From: Shimia sp.
Lineage (GTDB): Bacteria; Pseudomonadota; Alphaproteobacteria; Rhodobacterales; Rhodobacteraceae
Direction of reading: 5' to 3'
NCBI RefSeq assembly: GCF_022448905.1
Contig: NZ_JAKVCW010000004.1
Coordinates: 248,001-312,000 of the forward strand
Length of the DNA stretch: 64,000 nucleotides
Part shown: piece after piece, positions 1 through 8,394 of the stretch
How the letters are laid out: each line of letters opens with the position of its first letter
How positions within the stretch are numbered: position 1 is the first letter of the stretch
Notes under the pieces: generated by a model
Databases searched by the model: none
Told to the model about the DNA's origin: nothing
What the model saw: only the letters and a program-made list of their open reading frames with translations
Position numbers and translations under genes: made by a program

Positions 1-186
1 CAATTGAAACGCCGCCGCGGGCGCCGTCCCCTCTCCCAAAGCAAACCGTCCCGGGCAAACAGCAAGCTTACCCCAAGGAAAGAGTTGGGAATGGAAGCGC
101 TTGATCTGGAGCTTGTTGACTCCGTGAACAAGGAAAACGAACGGATTGACAAGGCCAACGCTATTGAAACCCAAGGTTCAAGGTGA
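1..186 (+). CDS. possible 3' end of a gene entering the window
   Basis: The frame is open from the left edge to a TGA at 184-186, so it may be the tail of a gene starting outside the window. An internal ATG at 91 follows the purine-rich stretch GGAAAG and would give a 31-residue acidic peptide. I recognise no domain. The stop overlaps a possible GTG start of the next frame at 183, which would suit a translationally coupled pair. The N-terminal half of the frame is rich in Arg, Lys and Ser and could be non-coding. Confidence 0.25.
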   Translation, partial: QLKRRRGRRPLSQSKPSRANSKLTPRKELGMEALDLELVDSVNKENERIDKANAIETQGSR

Positions 187-194
187 CTGCTGAC

Positions 195-443
195 ATGTCC
201 GAACTTCTGTCCTACGGCCTGATCCCAATTCTTGCCATTGCAGCGGCAGCCCTTCTGGCGCTTGTGGCTTGGGTCAATCGCGACCGCACCCCATTTGCCG
301 AAGAAGGCTCACAAGATCCCGACAATCACACCCTGCGCTCCGATTACCAATCCGGCATGGGGGGCGGTTCCGTAACAACCTGGAAAGTGCCTAAAGACCC
401 GGACGCCTACGCGCGCCTCTTTGTGCCAAAAGACAAAGACTAA
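195..443 (+). CDS. small single-pass membrane protein, unknown function
   Basis: About 82 residues from ATG 195; a GTG at 183 in the same frame would add four. Residues about 5-27 form one clear hydrophobic helix, followed by a charged tail with a Gly-rich patch and the ending FVPKDKD, so the protein is probably a single-span inner-membrane protein. It lies about 100 bp upstream of the monothiol glutaredoxin gene on the same strand and may share a transcript with it. I cannot assign a family or function. The coherent membrane-plus-tail layout and the position support it being real. Confidence 0.55.
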   Translation: MSELLSYGLIPILAIAAAALLALVAWVNRDRTPFAEEGSQDPDNHTLRSDYQSGMGGGSVTTWKVPKDPDAYARLFVPKDKD

Positions 444-544
444 CCACCTGCGGGGGACGCGCAAAGGCCCCGCATTTGGCAAACCCCTCACGCTTCTTTA
501 TATGGAAGCCACCAACACCGGCAGCCTGCCAAAAGGAACCTAAG

Positions 545-907
545 ATGACCGACGTCAAAGACCGCATCGACGAAATTGTAAAAGCCAACGATATGGTGCT
601 CTTCATGAAAGGCACCAAGGACATGCCGCAATGTGGCTTTTCCTCCCGCGTCGCAGGCGTGCTGAACTACATGGCGGTGGACTATGCCGACGTAAACGTG
701 CTCGCAGACGAAGAAATCCGTCAGGGCATCAAGGACTATTCCGACTGGCCCACCATCCCACAGCTCTACGTCAAAGGCGAGTTTGTCGGCGGCTGTGACA
801 TCATCACCGAAATGACCCTGTCTGGCGAGCTCGACACCATGTTGGACGACAACGGTCTGTCATATGACAAAGACGCCGCAGACAAAATCCGCGAAGCCAA
901 CGCCTAA
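545..907 (+). CDS. grxD: monothiol glutaredoxin, Grx4/GrxD type
   Basis: A 120-residue single-domain glutaredoxin with the signature CGFS in MPQCGFSSR, the hallmark of class II monothiol glutaredoxins. These bind a [2Fe-2S] cluster with glutathione, often together with BolA, and serve in cytosolic iron-sulfur trafficking and iron sensing. The conserved [19 protein letters not shown] segment supplies the cis-Pro and glutathione-binding residues. ATG 545 is chosen over the upstream extension to 476 because the protein then begins with the family's usual short N-terminus ([12 protein letters not shown]) and AGGAACC precedes it. A hairpin directly follows the stop. The assignment is secure. Confidence 0.97.
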   Translation: MTDVKDRIDEIVKANDMVLFMKGTKDMPQCGFSSRVAGVLNYMAVDYADVNVLADEEIRQGIKDYSDWPTIPQLYVKGEFVGGCDIITEMTLSGELDTMLDDNGLSYDKDAADKIREANA

Positions 908-928
908 GCTTCGCGCGACAAGGCATTG

Positions 929-958
929 AAAAGCCCCGTCAATTTGGCGGGGCTTTTA
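929..958. terminator. bidirectional intrinsic terminator
   Basis: The arms AAAAGCCCCG and CGGGGCTTTT flank a short AT-rich loop, with T runs on both strands. It ends grxD and also serves the convergent gene, whose stop codon at 956-958 lies inside the 3' arm. Confidence 0.85.
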
Positions 959-1552
959 TCTTTGATATCCAGGCACAGCGGGTTCAACGCGGTAGACGTG
1001 CAACCTGTGGTCCAAACTCAAACCACCCGGATGCGACCCCGGCGCGCCCTCTGGCACAGGCACACCATAATGAGCGTAACGCCGCGACCAATCGTCTAAG
1101 ATGTTCCCCGTGTCGTCACGGCGAAAGCTCATCGGTGTTTCGCGAAAAAAAGGTCCACCGTTGGCATGCGCAAACATGTCAACAATCAACTCGCTACAAT
1201 ACAACTGGCGCTCACTCGGCAGAAAAAGCTTATCGTAAGACACCCCAAGCTGCGACATCCCATATCGCACAGCCGCCGGCAACCAATGCCTGTATTCGGG
1301 CAATAGGCGCGCATAGGCCAACCTCGGCAGGCCCTCTGTGTTCTTAGATCGCTCCACGTAGTTGGCATAAGGACCAGCTTTTACCTCTGGATCGATTGCT
1401 TCAAGCACCAAAAGCGCGCCGTCCTGTTCCACCGCAATACCGACATGATCAAAGCGTGCGCCGCGATAGCCCGCTTCAACCGCAGAAATCGCATTTTCGT
1501 CGCGGCCCAAAACCGAAAAGATGAAATCTCCATGGGCAACGACGGAACTCAC
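956..1552 (-). CDS. YiiX/YebB-like permuted NlpC/P60 cysteine hydrolase
   Basis: A 198-residue protein resembling the circularly permuted papain-like family (YiiX/YebB). An N-terminal HGDFIFSVLG strand leads to FDHVGIAV, which holds the catalytic His, and the Cys lies later in QLYCSELI. Members are predicted amidases, peptidases or acyltransferases; the substrate here is unknown. No signal peptide is visible. It starts with a GTG whose bases overlap the zapA stop by four (GTGA), so it is translationally coupled as the last gene of a coiled-coil/zapA operon. That context suggests a link with division or the envelope, but this is inference. The stop codon lies within the terminator shared with grxD. 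Confidence 0.83.
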   Translation of the reverse strand: MSSVVAHGDFIFSVLGRDENAISAVEAGYRGARFDHVGIAVEQDGALLVLEAIDPEVKAGPYANYVERSKNTEGLPRLAYARLLPEYRHWLPAAVRYGMSQLGVSYDKLFLPSERQLYCSELIVDMFAHANGGPFFRETPMSFRRDDTGNILDDWSRRYAHYGVPVPEGAPGSHPGGLSLDHRLHVYRVEPAVPGYQR

Positions 1553-1944
1553 CCCGCCGCCTTTTCTTCCACCAGATCCGCCAGGCTTTCCGCCCGTGCC
1601 GCCATTTCCGCCAGCGTCTGCGTCACTTCCTCTGGAATGGTCGGCACTTCCACCTTCTCAGGCTCGGCCTTGGGCGCCTCATGCAGCGCTTGGATCTCTT
1701 TGTCGCGCGCCGCAATCTTGGCTTCCGCATCGCGCAGCTGATCTTCCAGCCCCGCCGTTTTGTCTGCCAACATCAGGCCAGACATCAACAACATCCGCGC
1801 CTCAGGAATACGCCCGGCTTGTCCAACCAGCACCCGCGCCTGTTCATCCAGCATTTGTGCCGCTGCACGCAGGAAATGCTGTTCGCCTTCCTGACAGGCC
1901 ACTTCAAAAACGCGACCGCCAATTTCAATCTGTACTTCCGGCAT
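1549..1944 (-). CDS. zapA: cell division protein ZapA
   Basis: 131 residues. The N-terminal part, VQIEIGGRVFEVACQEGEQ, followed by helices FLRAAAQMLDEQA, matches the globular head of ZapA, and the rest is predicted helical coiled coil. ZapA crosslinks FtsZ filaments at the Z-ring. The C-terminus (about residues 95-131) is longer and more acidic than in the short gammaproteobacterial proteins. The ATG overlaps the stop of the upstream coiled-coil gene by one base, and the stop overlaps the next gene by four, so the three are co-translated. The coiled-coil partner beside zapA is a common Rhodobacterales arrangement. Confidence 0.9.
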   Translation of the reverse strand: MPEVQIEIGGRVFEVACQEGEQHFLRAAAQMLDEQARVLVGQAGRIPEARMLLMSGLMLADKTAGLEDQLRDAEAKIAARDKEIQALHEAPKAEPEKVEVPTIPEEVTQTLAEMAARAESLADLVEEKAAG

Positions 1945-2795
1945 CAGGCGTCTCCCGTTTCTTTCGTCTCTTCAGGGCTTTCCGCAAGCGGCTCGACCGC
2001 CGCATCTGCGGCCACCTCTGCCCCGGCCGCCTCAGGGGCCGCCGCTTCAGTCGCGGGCGCCTCTTCCGCGCCCTCAGGGGCCGCCGCCACCATGCCATGC
2101 ACCAACGGGCGCAGCTCGGCCAAAATCACCGCCGTCTCCGCACTCTCGGCTTCGCGCAGTGCATTCACGGTGTCCAGATCAGCCTTCAGCGCGTCATTCA
2201 CAGCGGATGGATCCACCATGCCGTCTTTCTCGACCTGCTCGCGCAGCACTTGGTTGGCAGAGCGTTCCCGCCGCGCCATCTGGCGCAACCGCCGCAACCG
2301 TTTGCCCAACTCGCCCAGCATCACGCGATTTTCTTCCACCGCCGCGGCCAACGCACTGTCTTCTGCCGCCGCTGGCGCCTCTGCAGGTGCCTCCGCCTCG
2401 ATGTCCGGGGCTGCCGTTGCCGCAGCCTCTGCCGCATCTGCCGCCGCCGCAGCTGCGGTCTCTGCCGCCTCTGCGCGCGCTTCCGCCGTGGTCAACGCTG
2501 CCGTGGCTTCCTCAGCCTTGCTTTCGGAAGCCTTCAAGGCCTCTTCCGCGTCCGATTTGGCCGACTGCGCCGCACCCAGCTCTTCCTCAAGCTCGGTCTG
2601 CCGCGCGGTCAAGGCCCGCACACGTTCTTCCATCTGCGCCGTGACCAGCGCTTCGTTCTCCAATGCCCGACGCAATGCCTGTACGTCTTCACCCTCTTCG
2701 GGCTCAGCAACCACGGCCTGCATACCGTCAACGCCCCGCGCAATCCGCTCCAGCGCTGCGGTCAGCCTGCCTTCCAGTTCGCTGATGTCGCTCAT
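1944..2795 (-). CDS. Ala/Glu-rich coiled-coil protein upstream of zapA
   Basis: 283 residues, mainly alanine, glutamate and lysine in heptad-like patterns. A first coiled coil covers roughly residues 40-130, an Ala/Pro linker follows, a second helical block (ENRVMLGELGKRLRRLRQMARRE) spans about 150-230, and the tail is acidic and Ala-rich. No enzymatic motif or membrane segment is visible. A good Shine-Dalgarno (GAGG) precedes ATG 2795. It is the first gene of the operon with zapA and the permuted hydrolase. By context it may be a cytoplasmic division or scaffold protein, but the sequence alone does not prove it. Its GC-rich composition creates long spurious frames on the opposite strand. Confidence 0.83.
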   Translation of the reverse strand: MSDISELEGRLTAALERIARGVDGMQAVVAEPEEGEDVQALRRALENEALVTAQMEERVRALTARQTELEEELGAAQSAKSDAEEALKASESKAEEATAALTTAEARAEAAETAAAAAADAAEAAATAAPDIEAEAPAEAPAAAEDSALAAAVEENRVMLGELGKRLRRLRQMARRERSANQVLREQVEKDGMVDPSAVNDALKADLDTVNALREAESAETAVILAELRPLVHGMVAAAPEGAEEAPATEAAAPEAAGAEVAADAAVEPLAESPEETKETGDA

Positions 2796-3050
2796 ATGCC
2801 TCGTCCTTTCCGGTCCGGTTCTTAGTGACCCGCGTTCTACATGCGCGTCCGTTCCTCTTAACGAATCAAAGAACGACGCTCAATGGCCTGATATTAGCGG
2901 CTGAAATTGCAAAATGCGCCCCCCTATGGCGGGAAAGCCCTGTGTCCAAACAAGCGCAAATCCACCACTCACAGGCGTGCCAGCTTGCTATTGCGCCTGA
3001 AACTGCTACTAACCCCGCAACTGAACCCCTTAATCCGAAGGAGCGCATCC

Positions 3051-5072
3051 GTGGATATCGCCGCACTGCGTGAAAAGAACCCAGAACATTGGATGAAAGC
3101 CGCCGCCATCCGCGCCCTGACGTTGGACGCGGTTGCCGCTGCAAACTCCGGTCACTCCGGCATGCCCATGGGCATGGCTGACGTGGCCACCGTGCTGTTT
3201 GAAAAGCACATGAAGTTTGACGTGGCGGCCCCAAGCTGGCCGGACCGTGACCGCTTTATCTTGTCCGCGGGCCACGGCTCCATGCTGATCTACTCCCTGC
3301 TCTACCTGATGGGCGACAAGCAGGTCACCCACGAGCAGGTGAAGAACTTCCGTCAGATGGGCGCGCTCACTGCGGGCCATCCGGAAAACTTCCTGATCGA
3401 CGCAGTTGAGACCACCACCGGCCCGCTGGGTCAGGGCATCGCCAACGCCGTCGGCTTCGCCATGGCCGAAGAAATCCAACGCGCCCAATACGGGCGCAAA
3501 CTGGTCGACCACTACACCTATGTGATCGCCGGTGACGGCTGCCTGATGGAGGGTATCTCCCAAGAGGCCATCGGCCTTGCCGGTCGCCACTCTCTCGGCC
3601 ACCTGATCGTGCTCTGGGACAACAACAACATCACCATCGATGGCACCGTGGAGCTGTCTGACCGCACCGATCAGGTCAAACGCTTCAAAGCCTCCGGCTG
3701 GCACGTGCTGGAAATCGACGGCCACGATCCAGAAGCGATCGACGCTGCGATTGAAGCCGCCAAGAAGACCAAAAAGCCGTCGATGATCGCGTGTAAAACG
3801 CACATCGCCATTGGTCACGCCGCCCAGGACACCTCCAAAGGCCATGGCGCTCTGACCGACGCGGATCAGATGAAAGCTGCCAAAGAAGGCTACGGCTGGA
3901 CCTCTGCGCCGTTCGAAGTCCCTGCTGACGTCAAAGCGCAGTGGGAAGCCATCGGTTCCCGCGGTGCCGCGGATCGCGAAGCTTGGGAAGGCCGCTTCTC
4001 TGAGGCTTCCAAGCAGAAGCAGGATCGCTTCAACCGCGCCTATGCTCTGGACGCCCCAAACAAGCTTTCCGCGACCATCAAGGCGCTTAAAAAGCAGGCC
4101 TCCGAAGAGCAGCCCTCCGTGGCAACCCGGAAGTCTTCCGAAATGGCGCTGGCCGCAATCAACCCGATCATGCCTGAAACCGTGGGCGGCTCTGCTGACC
4201 TGACCGGTTCCAACAACACCAAGACCGGCGATCTGGGCGTATTTGACACCGACAACCGTAAAGGCCGCTACATCTACTGGGGCATCCGTGAGCACGGCAT
4301 GGCCGCTGCGATGAACGGTATGGCGCTGCACGGTGGTATCCGCCCTTACGGCGGCACCTTCTTCTGCTTCACCGACTACGCGCGCCCGTCCATGCGTCTG
4401 GCCGCCCTGTCCAAGATCCCAACCGTGTTTGTCATGACCCATGACTCCATCGGTGTGGGCGAAGACGGCCCAACCCACCAGCCGGTTGAGCACTTGGCAA
4501 TCTGCCGCGCGACACCAAACACCTATGTGTTCCGTCCTGCCGACACCGTGGAAACTGCTGAGGCCTGGGAAATTGCCCTGACCAGCAAAGAGACCCCATC
4601 GGTGCTGGCCCTGACCCGTCAAAACCTGCCCACCGTGCGGACCGAGCACAAGCTCAAGAACCTCACCGCCCAGGGCGCCTATGTTCTGGCCGAAGCCGAA
4701 GGCAAACGTCAGGCCATCCTGATCGCCACCGGCTCCGAAGTTTCCACCGCGATGGAAGCCAAAAAACTGCTGGAAGCCGAAGGCATCGGCACCCGCGTGG
4801 TCTCCATGCCTTGTATGGAACTCTTCGCCGCGCAGGACGAAGCCTACCGCCGCAAAGTGCTTCCAACCGGCGCCGCCGTACGTGTCGGTGTCGAAGCAGC
4901 CGTGCGCAACGGTGGCTGGGACCAGTGGCTGCTGGGTGAACGCGCCCGCGCGGGCAAATCCGACTTTGTCGGCATGGACAGTTTCGGCGCTTCCGCCCCG
5001 GCGGGTGAGCTGTTCGAAAAGTTCGGCATCACCGCGGCCAATGTGGCTCAAAAGGTCAAAGACTTGCTGTAA
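3051..5072 (+). CDS. tkt: transketolase
   Basis: A full-length transketolase of 673 residues for the pentose phosphate pathway; it transfers two-carbon ketol units between sugar phosphates using thiamine diphosphate. Visible landmarks are [10 protein letters not shown] near residue 30, the diphosphate/Mg motif [13 protein letters not shown] near 160, and the pyrimidine-domain sequence [16 protein letters not shown] in the second half. A GTG at 3051, preceded by AAGGAG at a good distance, starts the conserved [17 protein letters not shown] segment. The frame extends upstream to 2907, but that stretch is unconserved in character and lacks a ribosome site. It is transcribed alone, divergent from the coiled-coil gene, with its own terminator. 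Confidence 0.97.
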   Translation: MDIAALREKNPEHWMKAAAIRALTLDAVAAANSGHSGMPMGMADVATVLFEKHMKFDVAAPSWPDRDRFILSAGHGSMLIYSLLYLMGDKQVTHEQVKNFRQMGALTAGHPENFLIDAVETTTGPLGQGIANAVGFAMAEEIQRAQYGRKLVDHYTYVIAGDGCLMEGISQEAIGLAGRHSLGHLIVLWDNNNITIDGTVELSDRTDQVKRFKASGWHVLEIDGHDPEAIDAAIEAAKKTKKPSMIACKTHIAIGHAAQDTSKGHGALTDADQMKAAKEGYGWTSAPFEVPADVKAQWEAIGSRGAADREAWEGRFSEASKQKQDRFNRAYALDAPNKLSATIKALKKQASEEQPSVATRKSSEMALAAINPIMPETVGGSADLTGSNNTKTGDLGVFDTDNRKGRYIYWGIREHGMAAAMNGMALHGGIRPYGGTFFCFTDYARPSMRLAALSKIPTVFVMTHDSIGVGEDGPTHQPVEHLAICRATPNTYVFRPADTVETAEAWEIALTSKETPSVLALTRQNLPTVRTEHKLKNLTAQGAYVLAEAEGKRQAILIATGSEVSTAMEAKKLLEAEGIGTRVVSMPCMELFAAQDEAYRRKVLPTGAAVRVGVEAAVRNGGWDQWLLGERARAGKSDFVGMDSFGASAPAGELFEKFGITAANVAQKVKDLL

Positions 5073-5092
5073 GTTCGGCATATATCCCACTG

Positions 5093-5126
5093 AAAAGGCG
5101 CCTTATTCTGAGGCGCCTTTTTTATT
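5093..5126 (+). terminator. tkt terminator
   Basis: AAAAGGCGCC and GGCGCCTTTT arms around a short loop, followed by a T-rich stretch, 20 bp after the transketolase stop. Confidence 0.9.
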
Positions 5127-5128
5127 TT

Positions 5129-5543
5129 GACGCGCAGACGCGCGTTTGTTTTGCCTCCGGCGGGGAGTGCGCTGCGTCTCGGACGGAGCCCAGTGGGCTC
5201 CTTCAGCAGCAAACGGGCGGAGCCCTGAGGCAAGAAGAAGTAACCTTTCATTAACCATAAAGTCGCACGCTTTTGATGCGGTACAGGCTGGGAAGCCGAT
5301 GACCGCACAAGGAGAAGCCTCATCGGGGTTCCTTCCGGGGGTGGCCCCGCGCTGCCCGCAGCTTCTTCTTCTTGCCAAAAGTATCCCGGGGGTCTGGGGG
5401 CTGGCCCCCAGCTCGGACAGTCAGTGCGTTTGGCTGCGAGACCTGTCCGGACATCCTGCCGCCAAACCTACCCCAATTCCCCCTATCTTTACCTGTCGTA
5501 ACTCTCTATCAGCCACCCGACACCCCGCCACACAGGACCACTC
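5129..5543. repeat. GC-rich intergenic region with palindromic repeats, no gene
   Basis: This 415-bp gap holds no convincing gene. It contains a nearly perfect 17-bp palindrome at 5185-5201 (GGAGCCCA/TGGGCTCC), a second at 5394-5411 (eight pairs, CTGGGGGC/GCCCCCAG, two-base loop), and strings such as CTTCTTCTTCTTGCC and TCCCGGGGGTCTGGGGG. From memory this type of sequence is dispersed in Rhodobacterales intergenic regions. A weak CtrA-like match (GTAA-N7-TTAAC, 5240-5255) also occurs. A computer-predicted 138-residue frame here looks non-coding. Confidence 0.6.
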
Positions 5544-6290
5544 ATGCTCGCCACATTCCTAAAGCGCTGCCTTCTGGTCCTCACCGGCCCGTTTATCTTC
5601 CTGTTTGTGGCCTTCATCCCCACCGTCTGCGGCAAACGCCCGGGCTTTCGCGGCTGGTTCTGGCGCACTGTTTCGCGCTGCTGTTCCCGGCTGCTGTGGT
5701 TCCTCGACGTGAAAGTCGACATCTCTGACGCCGCCGCCGAGGCCCTGCGCACCGACACCAACTCCATCATCGCCGTAAACCACCGCAGCCACCTGGACGG
5801 CTTCTCAATGCTGCATGTAATCCCGGATGAAAAATGGGTCACCTTCGGCGCCAAGAAAGAGCTCTGCGAAGCCGCCCTGCTCAAACGCGGCTTTGAAGGC
5901 GCAGGTCTCTTGAAAATCGACCGTCAAAAGGGGCGCGACGCGCTCTCCTCCCTCACAGACGCCATCGCCGAGATGCCAGAACGCCGCTCGCCCATCCTGT
6001 TTGTCGAAGGCACGCGGTCCACCAAGCCCGGCCTTGCCCCGTTCAAAGCCGGCGCCGTGCTGATCGCCCAGAAAACCGGTCGCGCCGTGCGTCCCTTTGT
6101 GATCAGCCACTCCGACAAGCTCCTGCCACGGGGCAAGTTTTTCCCGTTCAAAGGCAGCATCCACATCGATGTGCTCGACCAGATGACATTCACGGCGGAC
6201 GAGAACACCGACGCCGCCGTCGCCCGCCTGCGCAGCACCATGGCCGCGGCTTATGACGCGCAGACCGGCGAAGCCACCAAACCTGCCTAA
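5544..6290 (+). CDS. lysophospholipid acyltransferase, PlsC family
   Basis: 248 residues with an N-terminal membrane anchor (about residues 8-30) and the glycerolipid acyltransferase boxes: NHRSHLD (NHxxxxD, catalytic His and Asp) near residue 78, and the FVEGTRS phosphate-binding box (EGTR) near 155. The expected reaction is acylation of lysophosphatidic acid or a related lysolipid at the inner membrane. Alphaproteobacteria often carry several paralogues, including ones making ornithine lipids, so the exact acceptor is open. ATG 5544 follows an AGGA ribosome site. The gene is transcribed on its own after a 470-bp intergenic stretch. Confidence 0.9.
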   Translation: MLATFLKRCLLVLTGPFIFLFVAFIPTVCGKRPGFRGWFWRTVSRCCSRLLWFLDVKVDISDAAAEALRTDTNSIIAVNHRSHLDGFSMLHVIPDEKWVTFGAKKELCEAALLKRGFEGAGLLKIDRQKGRDALSSLTDAIAEMPERRSPILFVEGTRSTKPGLAPFKAGAVLIAQKTGRAVRPFVISHSDKLLPRGKFFPFKGSIHIDVLDQMTFTADENTDAAVARLRSTMAAAYDAQTGEATKPA

Positions 6291-6370
6291 CATCTACGCC
6301 CTCATATGTGGTCTGGGTCAGAGGCATAGAAACGCTCGCTTTAGTGGTTAAATGGCCGTACAATTTTTGC

Positions 6371-6778
6371 ATGAAGTCCGAGTTTGAGCATTTTCTCACA
6401 GATATTTCCAACGCCTTCATCGAGTGCAACTTCGATCAGTGGCGCAACCGATTACTCCTGCCATTTTCATTGGTCACCAAGCTCAAGCCGATTGTATTGA
6501 CGAATGACGCGGCCGTGGCAAAGAACTTCGAGCAATACCTGGTCGCGGCCAAAATGATGAACTTGGATCTCATTGATCGCGTCCTAATCTCTCTGGAGGA
6601 ATGCCCGGACGGCACATGGCTTGGGACCTTCCGCACGAGAATGCTTTGCGGAGCGCATCTGGCGACCGCGCCATACACGTCAACAGCGCTATTGCACGAC
6701 ATTGATGGACGGTTCCGCATGTCCTCCATGCTCAACGCCAGAGGGCATCAAGACTGGACGGGGGTTGAGGAGGCGTAG
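6371..6778 (+). CDS. hypothetical protein, possibly NTF2-like; candidate leaderless gene
   Basis: 135 residues from ATG 6371. The alternation of helices and strands (WRNRLLLPF, GTWLGTFRTR, ending near RMSSMLNARGH) is reminiscent of small NTF2-like/SnoaL folds, but that is a weak resemblance and I cannot name a family. No Shine-Dalgarno precedes the ATG. A TACAAT hexamer at 6359-6364 sits so close that the transcript could begin at or next to the start codon. The last 31 bp overlap the convergent gene on the minus strand. An upstream extension to 6308 in the same frame is possible but less convincing. Confidence 0.7.
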   Translation: MKSEFEHFLTDISNAFIECNFDQWRNRLLLPFSLVTKLKPIVLTNDAAVAKNFEQYLVAAKMMNLDLIDRVLISLEECPDGTWLGTFRTRMLCGAHLATAPYTSTALLHDIDGRFRMSSMLNARGHQDWTGVEEA

Positions 6779-7194
6779 GTCTGAAGAGTAGCCAAAGCCT
6801 CACCGATCACATCCACCCGCAAATCAAACACAGCGCGCGGATCGACGATGTCATCCACTTCCGCGCCAATGATTTGGAGAACGTCTTTCAACTCACTGCC
6901 CGTTAGCCGGACATAATCCGGGTTTTCCCGGGATAGAATGTTGAACAATCTGCCCGCAGCACTGGAGGTTCGCGCTCTTGCGCGCTCCGCAATTCTCAAC
7001 CGCACATCCAAAAAGGCCGCAAGCTCTTCCTGAGCACGCGGGGCCAGCGTCATGCGTGTCTCAAATTCGGACAGTGTGGAGGCAGCGTTGATGAAACGCA
7101 TGTGACGCTCCGGGTAAATGGACCGTGTGCCGATCCATCTCTTGTACCAGGGACGCACCTCCCGGATCATCGACTCCGCGTCATCAACGGGCAT
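6748..7194 (-). CDS. hypothetical helical protein
   Basis: 148 residues, predicted largely alpha-helical and rich in Arg and Glu, with no signal peptide, membrane segment or recognised motif. Its ATG directly abuts the stop codon of the DUF808 membrane protein gene, so the two are almost certainly one transcript. Its 3' end overlaps the convergent gene at 6371-6778 by 31 bp. I do not recognise the family; function unknown. Confidence 0.75.
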   Translation of the reverse strand: MPVDDAESMIREVRPWYKRWIGTRSIYPERHMRFINAASTLSEFETRMTLAPRAQEELAAFLDVRLRIAERARARTSSAAGRLFNILSRENPDYVRLTGSELKDVLQIIGAEVDDIVDPRAVFDLRVDVIGEALATLQTYASSTPVQS

Positions 7195-8169
7195 TTAATG
7201 CGCAGCCTTCTTGCCACTCACTGCGCCCCAGATCGGCGCGATCACTTTAGTCGCCACCGGGATCAACGCCGCGCCCAGCACCAGACCAAACACACCGTCT
7301 AGCGCCGCTTTGGTGGTCCATTCGACAAAGCCCTCATAGGCCGCTGGCACCATATGGCCCGCCGCATAGGCAATGTCGTGGATGTGGTGGCCAAGCCAGC
7401 CAAAACCAAGCTCTTCCATACCGTGGATCACAATCGATCCCCCCACCCAAAGCATCGCCGCCGTACCAACAATGGTCAGCAGCTTCATGAAATAGGGCAT
7501 GCCGCGCACCAGCCAACGGCCCAGGGTGCGGGTCAGCGAAAGGCGGCCTTCGGCATACATCGCCAGGCCCACGTCATCCATTTTCACAATCAGCGCCACA
7601 GAGCCGTACACAGCTACGGTGATGCCAATACCGGCCACCGCCAACGTTGCCGCTTCCATCCAGAAATTGCTCTGCGGAATGCCGGACAGGATGATGGTCA
7701 TGATCTCTGCCGACAGGATAAAGTCGGTCTTGATCGCGCCCGCCGCCTTTTTCTCTTCCAGATGCGCGGGGTCGTCGACCTCCTCTTGCTCGCCGCCATT
7801 ATGCTCATCATGCGGAAGGAAGGCATGCAGCACCTTCTCAGCCCCTTCAAAGCACAGATACGCGCCGCCAATCATCAACAGTGGCGAAATCAACCAGGGT
7901 GCAAAGTTGGCCAACAACAAAGCCACCGGCAACAGAATGAGCAGCTTGTTCTTGATCGAACCTTTGGCGATTTTCCAGATGATTGGAAGCTCACGCTTGG
8001 CTTCAAACCCGTGCAGGTATTTTGGCGTCACCGCGGCGTCGTCAATCACCGCACCCGCCGCCTTGGCGCTTGCCTTGGCCGCGCCCGCCGCCACATCGTC
8101 AATCGAGGCCGCCGCCACTTTGGCAATCGACGCCACATCATCCAACAACGCCAGCAAACCACCTGCCAT
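7195..8169 (-). CDS. DUF808 family inner-membrane protein (YedI-like)
   Basis: 324 residues beginning MAGGLLALLDDVASIAK, the typical N-terminus of DUF808/YedI proteins, with several hydrophobic segments (about residues 75-110, 160-200, 220-250 and 285-310). The family is predicted to be integral to the inner membrane; its function is not established. ATG 8169 is preferred over the GTG at 8178 because GGGAG lies at a proper distance and the protein starts at the conserved MAGG. A middle loop rich in Glu, Asp and His (HDEHNGGEQEEVDD) is noteworthy. The downstream hypothetical gene follows with no gap. Confidence 0.92.
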   Translation of the reverse strand: MAGGLLALLDDVASIAKVAAASIDDVAAGAAKASAKAAGAVIDDAAVTPKYLHGFEAKRELPIIWKIAKGSIKNKLLILLPVALLLANFAPWLISPLLMIGGAYLCFEGAEKVLHAFLPHDEHNGGEQEEVDDPAHLEEKKAAGAIKTDFILSAEIMTIILSGIPQSNFWMEAATLAVAGIGITVAVYGSVALIVKMDDVGLAMYAEGRLSLTRTLGRWLVRGMPYFMKLLTIVGTAAMLWVGGSIVIHGMEELGFGWLGHHIHDIAYAAGHMVPAAYEGFVEWTTKAALDGVFGLVLGAALIPVATKVIAPIWGAVSGKKAAH

Positions 8170-8304
8170 CTTACGCACTCCCTTTGCCCCTTTGGCGGGG
8201 CTGTCTGTCCTGTTGGCTCTTCATGCACCACCCTGACAGATTTGCAAAGAGCTGTTGCGCCACAAGACGTTGCAGCGTGCGGTGCGGTCACACTTGTCCG
8301 CACC

Positions 8305-8383
8305 AAAACGCACCGTTCAAAAACAGCCGCGAGACCGACAGGATACCGACGTGATTTTGGGGCTGAATTTTTGTGTTAACGCC
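8305..8383. repeat. dispersed intergenic repeat, copy A
   Basis: About 79 bp matching 53091-53171. Shared stretches include the run ATACCGACGTGA, the preceding ACAG-CGCGA-AC-GACA pattern, an AAAAC-GCACC block and the end TTAACGCC. In both places it lies between two minus-strand genes, immediately 3' of the upstream one (here coaD) and 140-200 bp ahead of the downstream one. Confidence 0.65.
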
Positions 8384-8394
8384 GCTGCCGCGCG

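Noticed and set aside
1521-2904. Two long plus-strand frames across zapA and the coiled-coil gene
   Set aside because: Low-complexity Ser/Ala and Pro/Arg translations produced by GC-rich coiled-coil codons on the other strand.
3030-5090. 686-residue open frame antisense to tkt
   Set aside because: Long antisense frames arise in GC-rich genes from codon bias; the sense frame is a complete transketolase.
5146-5562. 138-residue frame after tkt
   Set aside because: It runs through the palindromic intergenic repeats and has no ribosome site or domain.
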